From: Bacteroides sp. UBA939
GTDB lineage: Bacteria; Bacteroidota; Bacteroidia; Bacteroidales; Bacteroidaceae
Assembly (NCBI RefSeq): GCF_002293435.1
Contig: NZ_DBDF01000092.1
Coordinates: 1-12,887, forward strand
DNA length: 12,887 nucleotides
Direction of reading: 5' to 3'
The stretch's first letter is position 1. Every line of letters starts with the position of its first letter. The translations under genes were made by a program, and so were the position numbers. Below the pieces are notes generated by a model that saw only the letters and a program-made list of their open reading frames with translations, did no database searches and was not told the DNA's origin. This document shows, in pieces, positions 12,823-12,887 of this stretch.

Positions 12823-12887
12823 TAGAAGATTCCGCAAGATAGAACTGTCTCACTAAAACTCCCTCCCAGGGTTTTCGCGTATTCTAC

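Noticed and set aside
12823..12887. End of a minus-strand gene at the right edge (frame ending ENPGREF and a TAG at 12855-12853)
   Set aside because: Only about 10 codons fall in the window and nothing identifies them; a frame this short is expected by chance.

Overview
The window looks like chromosomal DNA from a Bacteroides-type member of the Bacteroidota. The evidence is several matches to the Bacteroides promoter signature (TTTG near -33, TAnnTTTG near -7), A-rich rather than Shine-Dalgarno start contexts for most genes, a lipoprotein with an acidic stretch right after the lipobox cysteine, and protein families typical of that phylum. There is no phage, insertion sequence, CRISPR array, tRNA or rRNA. 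Most of it is housekeeping or metabolic DNA, with two less explained places: the paired genes at the left end and a heptanucleotide repeat hairpin in the middle.

Left end (1-1990, minus strand): an IscU/NifU-like scaffold protein followed by a GGGtGRT-family protein forms a two-gene operon, with a well-spaced promoter at one end and an intrinsic terminator at the other. Both proteins are rich in cysteine and neither has a firm function. From 1990 to 2335 there is a likely 46-residue membrane peptide, with a perfect inverted repeat just before its start, and then the promoter of the next gene.

Middle (2336-7592, plus strand): a DMP19/DUF4375-family protein; an AT-rich Bacteroidales surface-type lipoprotein; a YIP1-family membrane protein with a probable TTG start; SmpB (trans-translation); and cobalamin-dependent methionine synthase MetH, which overlaps smpB by 4 bp. 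MetH carries the homocysteine, folate, cap and cobalamin modules but stops where the AdoMet reactivation domain would begin.

Between metH and the convergent mltF-like gene (7593-7771) lies an array of 14 heptamers (TAGTAAG/TAGTTAG), then an inverted set of the same heptamer. Together they can fold into a stem of about 30 bp. A different short heptamer run sits inside metH, in frame, in an interdomain linker.

Right end: uridine kinase and an MltF-like lytic transglycosylase lipoprotein form a minus-strand operon (9793 to 7772). A compact divergent promoter region (about 9797-9891) separates it from a plus-strand run of a Dabb-family protein, a complete DsbD-type thiol:disulfide interchange protein, and a PaaI-like hotdog thioesterase. 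The last 65 bases show no supportable gene.
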